DNA of 64,000 nt from the NCBI RefSeq assembly GCF_030811685.1, contig NZ_JAUSRF010000006.1:62001-126000 (forward strand), read 5' to 3'. Shown here one piece after another: positions 36,061 to 45,158 of the stretch (positions within the stretch are counted from its first letter, which is position 1; each line of letters begins with the position of its first letter). The stretch comes from Neorhizobium huautlense. GTDB lineage: Bacteria; Pseudomonadota; Alphaproteobacteria; Rhizobiales; Rhizobiaceae. Made by a program: the position numbers and the translations under genes. Under the pieces are notes generated by a model. That model did no database searches and was not told the DNA's origin. It was given only the letters and a program-made list of their open reading frames with translations.

Positions 36061-37682
36061 TATCCGTCGTCTTTCCTGCCGCGTTGGCCCGCTGTGCCGG
36101 CAATCGTCAAGCCCAGGCACAGAAGGGCCAGAATCAACGCAAAACCATCCGCGTCGGCGGTACGGTAACTGCCCAGCCGGCTATAGACCAGCCAGGGCAG
36201 GGTTACGAGTTCCTCCGATCCGAACAGAGTGACCGCGCCGAGATCACCCAGCGAAAGTGCCATGGCGAAGGAAAAGGCAGTCGCGAGAGGCGCTGCCAGA
36301 ACCGGCAGGTCGATCAGCCGCAGCCGGGCAAAACCAAAAATGCCGAGATTGGCGGCCTGCCGCGCGGTGCGCTGCCGGTGTGTCGCAAAGGCCGGTGACA
36401 GGACACGCATCACGAAGGGGAGGGCCGTCATGGCGTTGATCATAACAACCAGAAGCGGCGCAAAACTCGCCACATCTCCATAAGGCCGAAGCAGAAGGAA
36501 CCAGCCGGTGCCGATCACGACCGGCGGCACCAGAAGCACGAGAGATGACAGGCTGGCGAGAAGGGCGGAAAAGCCGCGCGGCGCGAGACCGGGTTTGCGG
36601 GCATCGGCAATGGCAGCGCGTGCATTGATAATGGCGATGGATGCCGTCAGCGATATCAGGCCGGCGAGAAATGCGATCCAGAAACTCGTCCATGCCGCTT
36701 TCCAGAAGGCAGGCGTGGTCAAAAGCCGTGCGAAATCCGCCTTCAACCCGGCAAAAAGGATGGAGGCGAGGGGGAGGCAGAGAAAAATAACGGCGAGAAC
36801 CACGATGATCCCGTCCCAGGCGCGCGCGCCAAAACCTGTGCCATCAAAACGCCGTGCTGCACGGCCGGTTACGGCGCTGTCATCCTTCGGTGTGGGCAAT
36901 AGCGCCATCAGCGCCAGGATCGATGCGGTCACCGCAATCTGCAGCAATGCCAACGAGATCGCCCGCTGAGGATCGAAATCGAAACGCAGCGACTGGTAGA
37001 TCGCCACTTCCAGTGTCGTTGCCGCCGGCCCGCCACCCAGCACCAGAACCAGCGTGAAACTGGTGGCGCAGAGCATGAAGACTAGCCCGGCGATGCCGGC
37101 AAGCAGCGGCTTTATCGCCGGCCATTCGACAAAACGGAAAATTGAAAGCGCGGGCAGGCCAAGGCTCGCCGACAGCCGCCAATAATCCGGCGGCAGCCTT
37201 TCCAGTCCGGCGAGCAGAAGCCGGCAGGCCAGCGGTAGGTTGAAGAAGACATGCGCGATCAGAATGCCGCTCAGGCCATAGATGCTGACTGGTTCGCTCA
37301 GCCCGATTGCGGCAAGCGCCGAGTTCAGAATACCGGTACGGCCCCATATGCCGATCAGGCCAAGCGCACCGATCAGCACCGGCAGGCCCATCGGCACCGC
37401 CATCAGCCGGATGATCCAGATCCGGCCGGGAAAATGCGGTTGCCTTGCAAGCGCCAAAGCCACTGGCAGGGCCAGTGCCACCGACAGAAGGGTGGAAAGG
37501 CCCGCCTGCCAAAGCGTGAAGCGCAGGATGCGCCAGACATAGGCGTCGAACAGCGGCCGGTCGGTCTCGCCACTATCGAAGGAGAGAAGCGCAAACACGG
37601 CGAGAGCGATGAACAGGGCGATAGCGGCAAAGACCACTGCGCCGCCAGCATAACCCTGATATCGCTCTGTCCGTGTTAGCAT
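36060..37682 (-). CDS. thiP: thiamine ABC transporter permease
   Basis: A 540-residue inner-membrane permease made of two homologous halves of about six segments each, both with the ABC-permease EAA-type loop (for example LPALSIFRFVEWPAIKPLL in the first half and FARLRLIDLPVLAAPLATA in the second). This fused arrangement is that of ThiP. It starts four bases after thiB and overlaps thiQ by one base, so the three genes form one operon under the thi riboswitch. Confidence 0.94.
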   Translation of the reverse strand: MLTRTERYQGYAGGAVVFAAIALFIALAVFALLSFDSGETDRPLFDAYVWRILRFTLWQAGLSTLLSVALALPVALALARQPHFPGRIWIIRLMAVPMGLPVLIGALGLIGIWGRTGILNSALAAIGLSEPVSIYGLSGILIAHVFFNLPLACRLLLAGLERLPPDYWRLSASLGLPALSIFRFVEWPAIKPLLAGIAGLVFMLCATSFTLVLVLGGGPAATTLEVAIYQSLRFDFDPQRAISLALLQIAVTASILALMALLPTPKDDSAVTGRAARRFDGTGFGARAWDGIIVVLAVIFLCLPLASILFAGLKADFARLLTTPAFWKAAWTSFWIAFLAGLISLTASIAIINARAAIADARKPGLAPRGFSALLASLSSLVLLVPPVVIGTGWFLLLRPYGDVASFAPLLVVMINAMTALPFVMRVLSPAFATHRQRTARQAANLGIFGFARLRLIDLPVLAAPLATAFSFAMALSLGDLGAVTLFGSEELVTLPWLVYSRLGSYRTADADGFALILALLCLGLTIAGTAGQRGRKDDG

Positions 37683-37686
37683 CCGA

Positions 37687-38703
37687 TCAATTCAGGCTCA
37701 TGGCAGCCAGCCATTCATCGATCCAGGCGCGGCGGTTTTTCGCCACCTGTGCCGGGTCCATCAGAAATGTCTTCGCCGGTTTCACCAGTTTGTCGAATGC
37801 TTCCGGCAACGGCTTTTCGGTCGGCGCGGCCGGCATCATCCAGTTGGTGGTGGCGATTTCATCCTGAAAGGCCGGTGTCACCATGAAGCTCAGGAATTGC
37901 TGGGCCAGTTCCTTGTTCGGCGCGTTTTTCAAAAGACCGGCCACTTCGATCTGGATGTAATGGCCTTCCTCGAAGGCGGCTGCCTGATAACGGTCGCTCT
38001 TCTCCTCCACCATGTGATAGGCGGGCGAGGTCGTGTAGGACAAGACCATCGGCACTTCGCCCTTGGTGAACATGCCATAAGCTTCCGACCAGCCGGGCGT
38101 CACCGTCAGAACGCGCTTCTTCAACTGCGCCCATGCTTCCGGCGCCTTGTCGCCGTAAACCGATTTCACCCAGAGCAGCAGGCCAAGGCCCGGGGTGGAT
38201 GTGCGCGGATCCTCGATGACGATTTTCTGGGAAGGATCGCCCTCGACGAGCTCTTTCAGGCTCTTGGGCGGGGTCTTGATGGTTTCGGTGTCGTAGACGA
38301 CAGCGAAATGGCCGTAGTCATAGGGGACAAAAATATCGTCGTGATAACCGCCCGGTACCGTCAGCTTGCTCATGTCGACACCACTCTTGTCGAACAGTCC
38401 GGTATCGATGGCTTCCTTGACGAGATTGGTATCGAGACCGAGCGCGATATCGGCCTTGGTGCCTGCCCCCTCCAGCTTCAGACGGGTCAGAAGCGCCACA
38501 CCATCGGCGACGGCGACAAAATTCACCGTGCAGTCGCAAGTCGCCTCGAACGCGGCTTTCACCTTGGGGCCAGGCCCCCATTCAGCGACAAAACTTTCAT
38601 AGGTGTAGACAGTGAGCGTCTTCTTTTCCTGCGCTGCGGCGGGCAGGGTGAAGGACAGGGCGGCGGTCAAAGCCGCGACAACGGAAATCATGCATCTGCG
38701 CAT
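37687..38703 (-). CDS. thiB: thiamine-binding periplasmic protein
   Basis: A 338-residue solute-binding protein that delivers thiamine (and its phosphates) to ThiPQ. Signal peptide [25 protein letters not shown], then the type-2 binding fold with family blocks [32 protein letters not shown] and [11 protein letters not shown]. First gene after the TPP riboswitch; the ATG at 38703 has GAGGAGG upstream, placed to be masked or freed by the riboswitch. Confidence 0.95.
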   Translation of the reverse strand: MRRCMISVVAALTAALSFTLPAAAQEKKTLTVYTYESFVAEWGPGPKVKAAFEATCDCTVNFVAVADGVALLTRLKLEGAGTKADIALGLDTNLVKEAIDTGLFDKSGVDMSKLTVPGGYHDDIFVPYDYGHFAVVYDTETIKTPPKSLKELVEGDPSQKIVIEDPRTSTPGLGLLLWVKSVYGDKAPEAWAQLKKRVLTVTPGWSEAYGMFTKGEVPMVLSYTTSPAYHMVEEKSDRYQAAAFEEGHYIQIEVAGLLKNAPNKELAQQFLSFMVTPAFQDEIATTNWMMPAAPTEKPLPEAFDKLVKPAKTFLMDPAQVAKNRRAWIDEWLAAMSLN

Positions 38704-38754
38704 CGGCGCCTCCTCAATAAAAAAATTTGGGAATAGGCGCTGGTGATGAGCCGT

Positions 38755-38846
38755 CTAATCCCTCCGCCGGTGTTAGCCGGATCAGGTTCCGCGGGTTGGC
38801 AAAAGCCTCTCAGCCGCATTTTCGTGCGGCACCCCGTTAGAGCGGT
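38755..38846 (-). promoter_or_regulatory. TPP riboswitch (THI box) of thiBPQ
   Basis: On the minus strand the thi-box core is plain: CTGAGAGG followed by ACCCGCGGAACCTGATCCGG and the TAACACCGGCGGAGGGA 3' part (about 38757-38811). It sits 52 bases before thiB, so it most likely represses thiBPQ by masking the ribosome site when TPP is bound. Confidence 0.95.
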
Positions 38847-38850
38847 GAAA

Positions 38851-38879
38851 AATTTAGTCGTCGCTTGCGACGTTGGCAA
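38851..38879 (-). promoter_or_regulatory. sigma-70-type promoter of thiBPQ
   Basis: TTGCCA (38879-38874) and TAAATT (38856-38851) on the minus strand with a 17-base spacer, ending just before the riboswitch. Confidence 0.6.
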
Positions 38880-38935
38880 GCCGTTGCAACCGCGTTGTGG
38901 TAAACGTCAGTGCCTAGTATCTAAATTCTGTGCCT

Positions 38936-39388
38936 TCAATGCTGCGTCTGGCGGAACACATGCAGTTCGCGCGGAACCGAGGCGATGCCGCCGATGCGGC
39001 TGGCAATCGCGTAATTGATGGACTGTTCCAGTACCTCCGGCATGGCCGGCTTCGTCAGGACACCGAGCGTGCCTTCGACGCCGTTATTCACGTCTTCCGG
39101 GTTGGCGGTCATGAAAATGACGGTAATGCCGAATTCTTCCGCCAGTTGCCGGGCAATGTCCGGTCCGGTCGGTCCGTCGGACAGATTGATGTCGACGAGG
39201 GCGATATCGGAAGAGGCGGCGAGCGCCATGGCGTGCTTGCGCCCGCTGGCGAAACCGGAGACTTCCAGACCCATGCCTTCAATGGTTTCTGCCACATCAA
39301 GCGCAATGAGGAATTCATCCTCAACGATCATAACCCGTTGAATCATTTGCTTGCTCGCCACCCGGCGAAACGCAGAACCCGCCGACAT
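38936..39388 (-). CDS. single-domain response regulator
   Basis: A 150-residue protein that is almost entirely a receiver domain: acidic pair in MIVEDEFLIALD, phospho-acceptor Asp in IALVDINL, conserved Thr in IFMTANPED and Lys in VLTKPAMP. There is no output domain, so it should act by protein contact, for example as a phosphate shuttle. The start at 39388 (MSAGSAFRR) is preferred for GAGGGG eight bases upstream; 39346 gives the bare receiver. No sensor kinase is adjacent; the thi operon lies downstream behind its own promoter. Partner unknown. Confidence 0.85.
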   Translation of the reverse strand: MSAGSAFRRVASKQMIQRVMIVEDEFLIALDVAETIEGMGLEVSGFASGRKHAMALAASSDIALVDINLSDGPTGPDIARQLAEEFGITVIFMTANPEDVNNGVEGTLGVLTKPAMPEVLEQSINYAIASRIGGIASVPRELHVFRQTQH

Positions 39389-39550
39389 GGAACGTCCCCT
39401 CGTTGAACTCGAAACACGTCTCCGGGGGCTCGCCATGCCATAGGCCAAGCACCGGATTACATGTCGAACGTCCAGAAAACGCTAATGTTCCGCCGCGCAA
39501 CAGACTTTTTTTGGTTGCAAGATATTGTTAATGCTAAATTTTTGTAACTA

Positions 39551-41374
39551 TTAGCTTTCCAGCTCTTCGCGCAGCATTTCCAACTCCAGCCATTCCTCTT
39601 CCATCTTTGCCTGTTTTTCGCGCAAGGCGGCTGCCTGTTCCGCCAGTTTTGCAAAGGCTTTCGGGTCCTTGGAAAACAGGTTGGGGTCGGCCATGGCCTG
39701 GTCGTGCTTGGCAATTTCGGCTTCGGTCCTGGCGATTTCTTTCGGCAGGTTTTCGAGCGCGAATTTCTGCTTAAAGGAAAGCTTGCTCTTGGATTTTGCA
39801 GGCTCGGCCGCGGTGGCTGAAGCCGCAGGCGCGGTATCCGTCTTCGCCTTTTCCGCCTTGCGCTTCTCGTCGGCAGCACCCTTTCGCTGCGCCAGCATGT
39901 CGGTATATCCGCCGGCATATTCGATCCAGCGACCATCCGGCGCATCCGGGCTGGCCGGTGCGATGGTGGAGGTCACCGTGCGGTCGAGAAAGTCACGGTC
40001 GTGGCTGACGAGAATGACGGTGCCGTTATAACCCGCAACGATTTCCTGCAGCAGGTCGAGCGTTTCGATGTCGAGGTCGTTGGTCGGTTCGTCGAGAATG
40101 AGCAGGTTCGACGGCTTGGCCAGCATGCGGGCCAGCATCAGGCGGGCGCGCTCACCACCGGACAGGTTCTTGATCGGTGTGCGGATCTGTTCCGGCTGGA
40201 ACAGAAAATCCTTCATGTAACCGGCGACATGGCGCTGCTCGCCATTCACCAGCAGCGTTTCGCCGCGGCCGTCGGTCAGGTAATGCGACAGCGTGTCTTC
40301 GGGGTCGAGGTCCTCGCGCTTCTGGTCCAGCGTGGCGATTTCCAGATTGGTGCCGAGCTTGATCCAGCCGCTGTCCGGCTTCAACTGGCCGGTCAGCATT
40401 TTCAGCAGCGTGGTTTTGCCCGCACCGTTGGGGCCAACCAGACCGATACGGTCGCCACGATGCACGCGGATCGAAAACGGCGCAACAATCGGCTTGTCAT
40501 AGGTCTTGGTGATGTTCTCGGCTTCCACCACCAGTTTTCCGGACTCGCGGCCTTCGGCCACCGAGGCTTGCACCGAACCCTGCGGCCCCTTGTGGCCGCG
40601 ATATTCGGCGCGCATGGCCTGCAACTCGCCGACACGACGCATGTTGCGCTTGCGGCGGGCGGTCACGCCGTAGCGCATCCAGTGTTCTTCGCGCTCGATC
40701 GCCTTGCCGAGCTTGTGCTGCTCGATCTCTTCCTCTTCCAGCACCTGATCGCGCCAGGCTTCGAAATGGCCAAAGCCACGCGACAGGCGTCGCGAGGTGC
40801 CACGATCCAGCCAGACGGTGGCGTTCGACACCTTTTCGAGGAAACGACGGTCGTGGCTGATGACCACAAGCGCGCTGCGGGTCTTGCGCAATTCGTCTTC
40901 CAGCCATTCGATGGTCGGCAGGTCGAGATGGTTGGTCGGCTCGTCCAGCATCAGGATGTCCGGTTCCGGCGCCATCACGCGGGCAAGTGCTGCACGGCGC
41001 GCTTCACCGCCGGAAAGGCGGGATGGCTCTTCTTCACCGGTCAGGCCCAGATGTTCCAGCAGATAGGTGACGCGATAAGGATCGTCGCCTGGTCCAAGAC
41101 CTGCCTCGGCATAGGCCTGCACCGTCGTGTAAGCGCCAAAATCCGGTGCCTGCTCGAGATAACGGATGGTCGCGGACGGATGGCGAAACACTTCGCCCGA
41201 CTGTGCTTCCACCAGGCCTGCGGCAATCTTCATCAGCGTCGATTTGCCCGAACCGTTGCGGCCGACAAGGCAGATACGATCGCCCGGCTCCACCTGCAGG
41301 CTGGCGCCGTTCAAAAGCGGCGCGCCGCCAAAGGTCAGCAGGATATCGTCGAGTTTCAGGATTGGGGGTGCCAT
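39551..41374 (-). CDS. uup: ABC-F family ATPase (Uup-like)
   Basis: A 607-residue cytosolic protein with two ABC ATPase domains and no membrane segments: Walker A GRNGSGKST and GPNGAGKTT, signatures LSGGEARRAAL and LSGGERARLML, joined by a charged linker of the P-site tRNA-interaction type. The C-terminus is a Lys/Ala linker and a coiled coil (ENLPKEIARTEAEIAKHDQA..), as in Uup. ABC-F proteins act on the ribosome; Uup also affects transposon excision in E. coli. It starts three bases after thiN, so the two form an operon. Confidence 0.92.
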   Translation of the reverse strand: MAPPILKLDDILLTFGGAPLLNGASLQVEPGDRICLVGRNGSGKSTLMKIAAGLVEAQSGEVFRHPSATIRYLEQAPDFGAYTTVQAYAEAGLGPGDDPYRVTYLLEHLGLTGEEEPSRLSGGEARRAALARVMAPEPDILMLDEPTNHLDLPTIEWLEDELRKTRSALVVISHDRRFLEKVSNATVWLDRGTSRRLSRGFGHFEAWRDQVLEEEEIEQHKLGKAIEREEHWMRYGVTARRKRNMRRVGELQAMRAEYRGHKGPQGSVQASVAEGRESGKLVVEAENITKTYDKPIVAPFSIRVHRGDRIGLVGPNGAGKTTLLKMLTGQLKPDSGWIKLGTNLEIATLDQKREDLDPEDTLSHYLTDGRGETLLVNGEQRHVAGYMKDFLFQPEQIRTPIKNLSGGERARLMLARMLAKPSNLLILDEPTNDLDIETLDLLQEIVAGYNGTVILVSHDRDFLDRTVTSTIAPASPDAPDGRWIEYAGGYTDMLAQRKGAADEKRKAEKAKTDTAPAASATAAEPAKSKSKLSFKQKFALENLPKEIARTEAEIAKHDQAMADPNLFSKDPKAFAKLAEQAAALREKQAKMEEEWLELEMLREELES

Positions 41375-41377
41375 GGT

Positions 41378-42028
41378 TCAGGCTCCGGTCAGGTCATAGG
41401 GGCGGGCGAGCACGATTGCCCGGCCAGCTTCAAGAGAAAATTCCACGGTGCCCTCCGCGACATTGGAAACGGTGCGCGAGGAGCCGAAGGGAAGCGAAAA
41501 TTTTTTCAGCGGATACCGTACGTTGGCTATATCGAGCCCTTCCAGATCGGAAAAACCGAGAACCGAAAACAGCGAATTTTGCGGCAGGTCCAGAAATTTC
41601 GTGCCGGACAGAAGCGGCACGGCTTCCTCGTCACCTGAGGTCAGCAACACATCCAGTCCGCGTTCCGCAAGGCTCACAGCCGAGAGCAAATGTTGCAGGG
41701 CGTGGTCGGAGCGTTCCCCGGCAAGCGCGCCGGCAAAGATCAGCCGCGTCGCACCACGGGCAATCGCCTCGCCAGTGGCGATTTCGCCATCGGTTTCGTT
41801 CTTTGCGGGTGGGTAGGGTTGTCGTTCGACATTCGGCCATTGCTGCAGAAGGTCGTCATCGGAGGAGTCGAAATCCCCCACCCAGAGTTCCGGCTCGATG
41901 CCAAGCGCTGCTGCGTGCCGCATACCGCTATCGGCCGCAATCACACGGCTGCCGGCTAGCGCCCGCTGCAAGCGCTCGGTTACATTCAGCGGGCCGCCGA
42001 GAAGGATGGTGAAGGTCGTTGATGTCAT
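41378..42028 (-). CDS. thiN: thiamine diphosphokinase
   Basis: A 216-residue enzyme that makes TPP directly from thiamine and ATP. Family motifs: ADSGMRHAAALG, VGDFDSSDDD, NETDGEIATGEAI and ALAGERSDHAL. It completes the salvage route begun by ThiBPQ, encoded 4 kb away, and would produce the TPP that the riboswitch senses. No thi box precedes it. ATG at 42028 (or 42034); the longer frame upstream is not supported. It is followed within three bases by uup. Confidence 0.93.
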   Translation of the reverse strand: MTSTTFTILLGGPLNVTERLQRALAGSRVIAADSGMRHAAALGIEPELWVGDFDSSDDDLLQQWPNVERQPYPPAKNETDGEIATGEAIARGATRLIFAGALAGERSDHALQHLLSAVSLAERGLDVLLTSGDEEAVPLLSGTKFLDLPQNSLFSVLGFSDLEGLDIANVRYPLKKFSLPFGSSRTVSNVAEGTVEFSLEAGRAIVLARPYDLTGA

Positions 42029-42148
42029 CGGCATTGCCCATAGCGCAAACCGGCGGAAAAGGGAAAGCGGGACGCCGGCATCCTGCAAATTTCATCGCCG
42101 AGGGCGAGCACCCGTGATCCGCTCGCCCGGCGCAAAATCATGCTCCCA

Positions 42149-42177
42149 TTGACGCCGGCTCTGGCAAGGATTATCTG
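42149..42177 (+). promoter_or_regulatory. sigma-70-type promoter of metA
   Basis: TTGACG at 42149-42154, 17-base spacer, TATCTG at 42172-42177. It places the transcript start at about 42184, just ahead of the SAM-II aptamer. Confidence 0.65.
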
Positions 42178-42189
42178 ATATACCGAACT

Positions 42190-42245
42190 TTGTGGTGATT
42201 TGGCCGGCCGGCTTGCAGCCACGTTAAAAAAGTCGCTAAAGGGCC
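42190..42245 (+). promoter_or_regulatory. SAM-II riboswitch of metA
   Basis: The metA-motif aptamer: GTGG (42192-42195) pairs with CCAC (42219-42222), GATTT-type loop, GCTTGCAGCCACG block, A-run, and GTCGCTAAAGGG 3' pseudoknot strand. This is the Agrobacterium-type SAM-II riboswitch upstream of metA. Confidence 0.95.
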
Positions 42246-42268
42246 GCGAGGAAAAGGTACTCCCCACG

Positions 42269-42306
42269 GACCGGTCTGCGATTTTTTGCGGCCGGTTTTT
42301 TGTTTT
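42269..42306 (+). terminator. intrinsic terminator in the metA leader
   Basis: ACCGG (42270-42274) pairs with CCGGT (42292-42296) with extra GC/GC pairing in the loop, followed by TTTTTTGTTTT, 13 bases ahead of the metA ATG. It suggests that SAM acts by transcription attenuation here. Confidence 0.8.
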
Positions 42307-42318
42307 GTGGGTTCCGAC

Positions 42319-43245
42319 ATGCCGATCAAGATTCCCGATACCCTGCCTGCCTTCACGACCCTGGTTCAGGAAGGCGTGCGCGTGATGACCGAGACCGCCG
42401 CCGTGCGGCAGGACATCCGCCCGCTGCAGATCGGCTTGCTCAACCTCATGCCCAACAAGATCAAGACCGAGATCCAGATGGCGCGCCTTGTCGGCGCCTC
42501 GCCGCTGCAGGTGCAGTTTTCGCTCATCCGCATCGGCGGCCACAAGGCCAAGAACACCTCGGAAGAACATCTCCTGTCCTTCTACGAGACCTGGGAAGAG
42601 GTGAAGGACCGCAAGTTCGACGGTTTCATCATCACCGGCGCCCCGGTCGAGCTGCTGCCGTATGAAGACGTCACCTATTGGGACGAACTCAAGCAGATCC
42701 TCGACTGGACGCATACCAATGTGCATTCGACGCTGAATGTCTGCTGGGGTGCGATGGCGGCCATTTATCATTTCCACGGCGTGCCCAAGCACCAGCTCGA
42801 CGAAAAGGCGTTTGGCGTCTATCGCCACCGCAACCTGGCGCCGGCTTCGGTCTATCTCAACGGTTTTTCCGACGACTTTCAGGTGCCGGTGTCACGCTGG
42901 ACGGAAGTGCGCCGCGAGGACATCGCAAAAATCCCGGATCTGGAAATCCTGATGGAATCCGACGAGATGGGCGTCTGCCTCGTGCATGAAAAGAAGGGCA
43001 ACCGCCTCTTCATGTTCAACCATGTCGAATACGATTCCACTTCGCTTGCCGATGAATATTTCCGCGATGTCGATGCCGGTATCCCGATCAAGATGCCGCA
43101 TGACTATTTTCCGCACAACGATGCCGAACTGACGCCGCAGAACCGCTGGCGCAGCCATGCGCATCTGTTCTTCGGCAACTGGATCAACGAGATCTACCAG
43201 ACCACGACCTATGATCTGGAAGAGATCGGCGCGGATCGCGCCTGA
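42319..43245 (+). CDS. metA: homoserine O-acyltransferase (probable acetyltransferase)
   Basis: A 308-residue enzyme that acylates homoserine in methionine synthesis. Catalytic Cys in [12 protein letters not shown], His and Glu in FNHVEYD. At the acyl-CoA-selecting position the sequence reads TGAPVE: a Glu here is associated with acetyl-CoA use in Bacillus cereus MetA, while the succinyl-using E. coli enzyme has Gly (TGAPLG). So the product is probably O-acetylhomoserine despite the usual succinyltransferase naming. The ATG at 42319 follows a SAM-II riboswitch and terminator. A weak hairpin lies 9 bases past the stop. Confidence 0.95.
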   Translation: MPIKIPDTLPAFTTLVQEGVRVMTETAAVRQDIRPLQIGLLNLMPNKIKTEIQMARLVGASPLQVQFSLIRIGGHKAKNTSEEHLLSFYETWEEVKDRKFDGFIITGAPVELLPYEDVTYWDELKQILDWTHTNVHSTLNVCWGAMAAIYHFHGVPKHQLDEKAFGVYRHRNLAPASVYLNGFSDDFQVPVSRWTEVRREDIAKIPDLEILMESDEMGVCLVHEKKGNRLFMFNHVEYDSTSLADEYFRDVDAGIPIKMPHDYFPHNDAELTPQNRWRSHAHLFFGNWINEIYQTTTYDLEEIGADRA

Positions 43246-43254
43246 TGGAAGTCA

Positions 43255-43287
43255 CTTGCGTCAGCACCACTCTGTCGCAAGATTTTC
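43255..43287 (+). terminator. candidate terminator of metA
   Basis: CTTGCG (43255-43260) pairs with CGCAAG (43276-43281), followed by ATTTTC. Short T-run, so modest support. Confidence 0.5.
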
Positions 43288-43367
43288 ATAACCCCGAATA
43301 TGCGTAAGCCATTGCGAAGCCATCCGAAATAAGACAGGTTGCGGTCTCAGGTTGAGGGAGCCGCATC

Positions 43368-44387
43368 ATGGTTGCAGGGGAACGCGAGGTTTTCGGCCAT
43401 ACGCCGAAGGGAGAAACCGTCCATCGGGTCACGATATCCGGTGGCGGATTGACCGCAAAGGTTCTGACCTGGGGCTCCGTCATCCAGGACCTTCGGCTTG
43501 AAGGCCATGGGGCGCCTCTCGTGCTCGGCCTCAACACGCTGGAAGACTATCTGCGTTATTCGCCCTATTTCGGCGCGACGCCCGGTCGTGTTGCCAATCG
43601 TATCAGTGCCGGCAGTTTCGAACTTGATGGCGTCGAATACCAGCTGGAACTCAATGAAAACGGCCTCGGCCATTTGCATGGCGGCAGCGATGGCATCGCC
43701 AAGCGCAACTGGACGATCGTCGATCTTTCCGCCGACCGCGTCGTGCTGTCGATCATCGATGCCGACGGCCGCGGTGGTTACCCCGGCAATTGCACGATCA
43801 CGGCCACCTATCATCTGAAGGGTGATGGTGTTCTGTCCGTCGTCTATGAGGCGAGCACCGACAAACCGACCGTCTGCAATGTCTGCCAGCATTCCTATTT
43901 CAATCTGGATGGCAGCGATACGATCCTCGACCACCAGATCATGCTGGCCGCCGATCATTACCTGCAGGTCGACGACATGCTGATGCCGACCGGTTCGCTG
44001 ATCCCGGTTGCCGAGACTGATTTCGATTTTCGCGAAATGCGACCGATCCGCCGTGAGGTCGAAGGTCAGCAGGTACCTTACGACCACAATTTCTGCCTTT
44101 CGACCGAGCGGGTCGAAAAGCGCAGCGTGGCGCTGGTGCGCAGCCTCAATTCCGGCGTGGCCATGGAAGTGCGCACGACGGAACCCGGCGTGCAGTTTTA
44201 TGCCGGCGTGAAACTGCATGTGCCGGTCTCCGGCATTGGCGGCCGTCCTTATGATAATTACGGCGGCTTCTGCCTGGAAACCCAGGTTTGGCCGGATGCC
44301 GCCAATCATCCACGCTTCCCAACCGCGGTCTTGCGTCCGGGCGAAACCTTGCGGCAGGAAACGGATTACGTGTTCTCGCGCAGCTGA
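43368..44387 (+). CDS. galM: aldose 1-epimerase (galactose mutarotase)
   Basis: A 339-residue cytosolic enzyme interconverting alpha and beta anomers of galactose or glucose. Family motifs: FGATPGRVANRIS, NGLGHLHGGSDG (first catalytic His), CQHSYFNLDG (second catalytic His), DHNFCLS and the Glu of GGFCLETQVWPDAANHP. Length fits GalM. The start ATG at 43368 follows GAGGGAGCCGC. Its stop codon abuts the stop of exoD on the opposite strand with no base between. Confidence 0.95.
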   Translation: MVAGEREVFGHTPKGETVHRVTISGGGLTAKVLTWGSVIQDLRLEGHGAPLVLGLNTLEDYLRYSPYFGATPGRVANRISAGSFELDGVEYQLELNENGLGHLHGGSDGIAKRNWTIVDLSADRVVLSIIDADGRGGYPGNCTITATYHLKGDGVLSVVYEASTDKPTVCNVCQHSYFNLDGSDTILDHQIMLAADHYLQVDDMLMPTGSLIPVAETDFDFREMRPIRREVEGQQVPYDHNFCLSTERVEKRSVALVRSLNSGVAMEVRTTEPGVQFYAGVKLHVPVSGIGGRPYDNYGGFCLETQVWPDAANHPRFPTAVLRPGETLRQETDYVFSRS

Positions 44388-45038
44388 CTACTGGAAGAAG
44401 GTCAGGAGCAGGTAGATGGCGCTCTTGACCATGGCGTAAACGACGCCGGCCACAACACCGAGTGAAACCACACCGGTCGCAGTTCCTGCGATCGTCCAGA
44501 CACCATCCTTTTCCAGAATGCCGAAAGCGATGATGCAGAGCGCCAGGGCGGGCAGCATGTTGCCGAGCGGGATCGGCAGTGCCAGCACGATCGCGAGGAT
44601 CAGGCAGAGGCAACCTAAAAGCCGTTCGGCCAGCGGTGTCGCAAAAATCCGAAGCCGCGGTTTCAGCATCCGCTCCGCCTTGATGATCCAGGGCTGTGTT
44701 CTCGCCATCATCGCTGCAAAATCGGTTCTGGTCATGGAGCGGTCGGCGATCAGCCGTGGCAGCCAAGGTTTCATGCCCAGCATCAGTTGCGCGGTCAGAA
44801 AGATCAGCGGAACACCGAGAACAGAGGATGTGCCGGGCGGGGTGGGAAAACAGTTCGGCACCGCAAACACAAAGATCAGCGCGGCGATGGCGCGGTCATC
44901 CATGCTGGCCAGAATGTCACCGACAGAGATGCGTTCGCGGCTTTCGTCGCCGGCGAGGTTCGCAAGAATTTCGGAAAAGCGCAGTGCCTGCTCGGGCTTG
45001 TGGGGATCGGCGTCTTGTATTCTGTCGTCTGAGGCCAT
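44388..45038 (-). CDS. exoD: ExoD-family membrane protein
   Basis: A 216-residue inner-membrane protein of the ExoD family: conserved VGDILASMDDRAIAALIFVF, PTPPGTSSVLGVPLIFLTAQ and RPW-type loops, with four or five hydrophobic segments. In Sinorhizobium meliloti exoD mutants are altered in exopolysaccharide, alkali tolerance and nodule invasion; the biochemical role is unknown. It stands downstream of the terminator of the ECF operon on the same strand and is convergent with galM. Confidence 0.9.
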   Translation of the reverse strand: MASDDRIQDADPHKPEQALRFSEILANLAGDESRERISVGDILASMDDRAIAALIFVFAVPNCFPTPPGTSSVLGVPLIFLTAQLMLGMKPWLPRLIADRSMTRTDFAAMMARTQPWIIKAERMLKPRLRIFATPLAERLLGCLCLILAIVLALPIPLGNMLPALALCIIAFGILEKDGVWTIAGTATGVVSLGVVAGVVYAMVKSAIYLLLTFFQ

Positions 45039-45100
45039 CGGGTCCAGAGGTGATGCGAGATTTTGCCGATGTGAGCCTTGTAGGCAAAAGAGATGACAGA

Positions 45101-45134
45101 AAAAAGAAATGGCCGCGGGCAGGCGCGGCCATTT
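45101..45134 (-). terminator. Rho-independent terminator of the ECF sigma operon
   Basis: AAATGGCCGCG and CGCGGCCATTT (45108-45134) pair; on the minus strand a T-rich run follows. It closes the sigma / anti-sigma / BI-1 / DUF2076 run. Confidence 0.82.
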
Positions 45135-45158
45135 CGGATGGTGAAGGCGATGCGTGGA

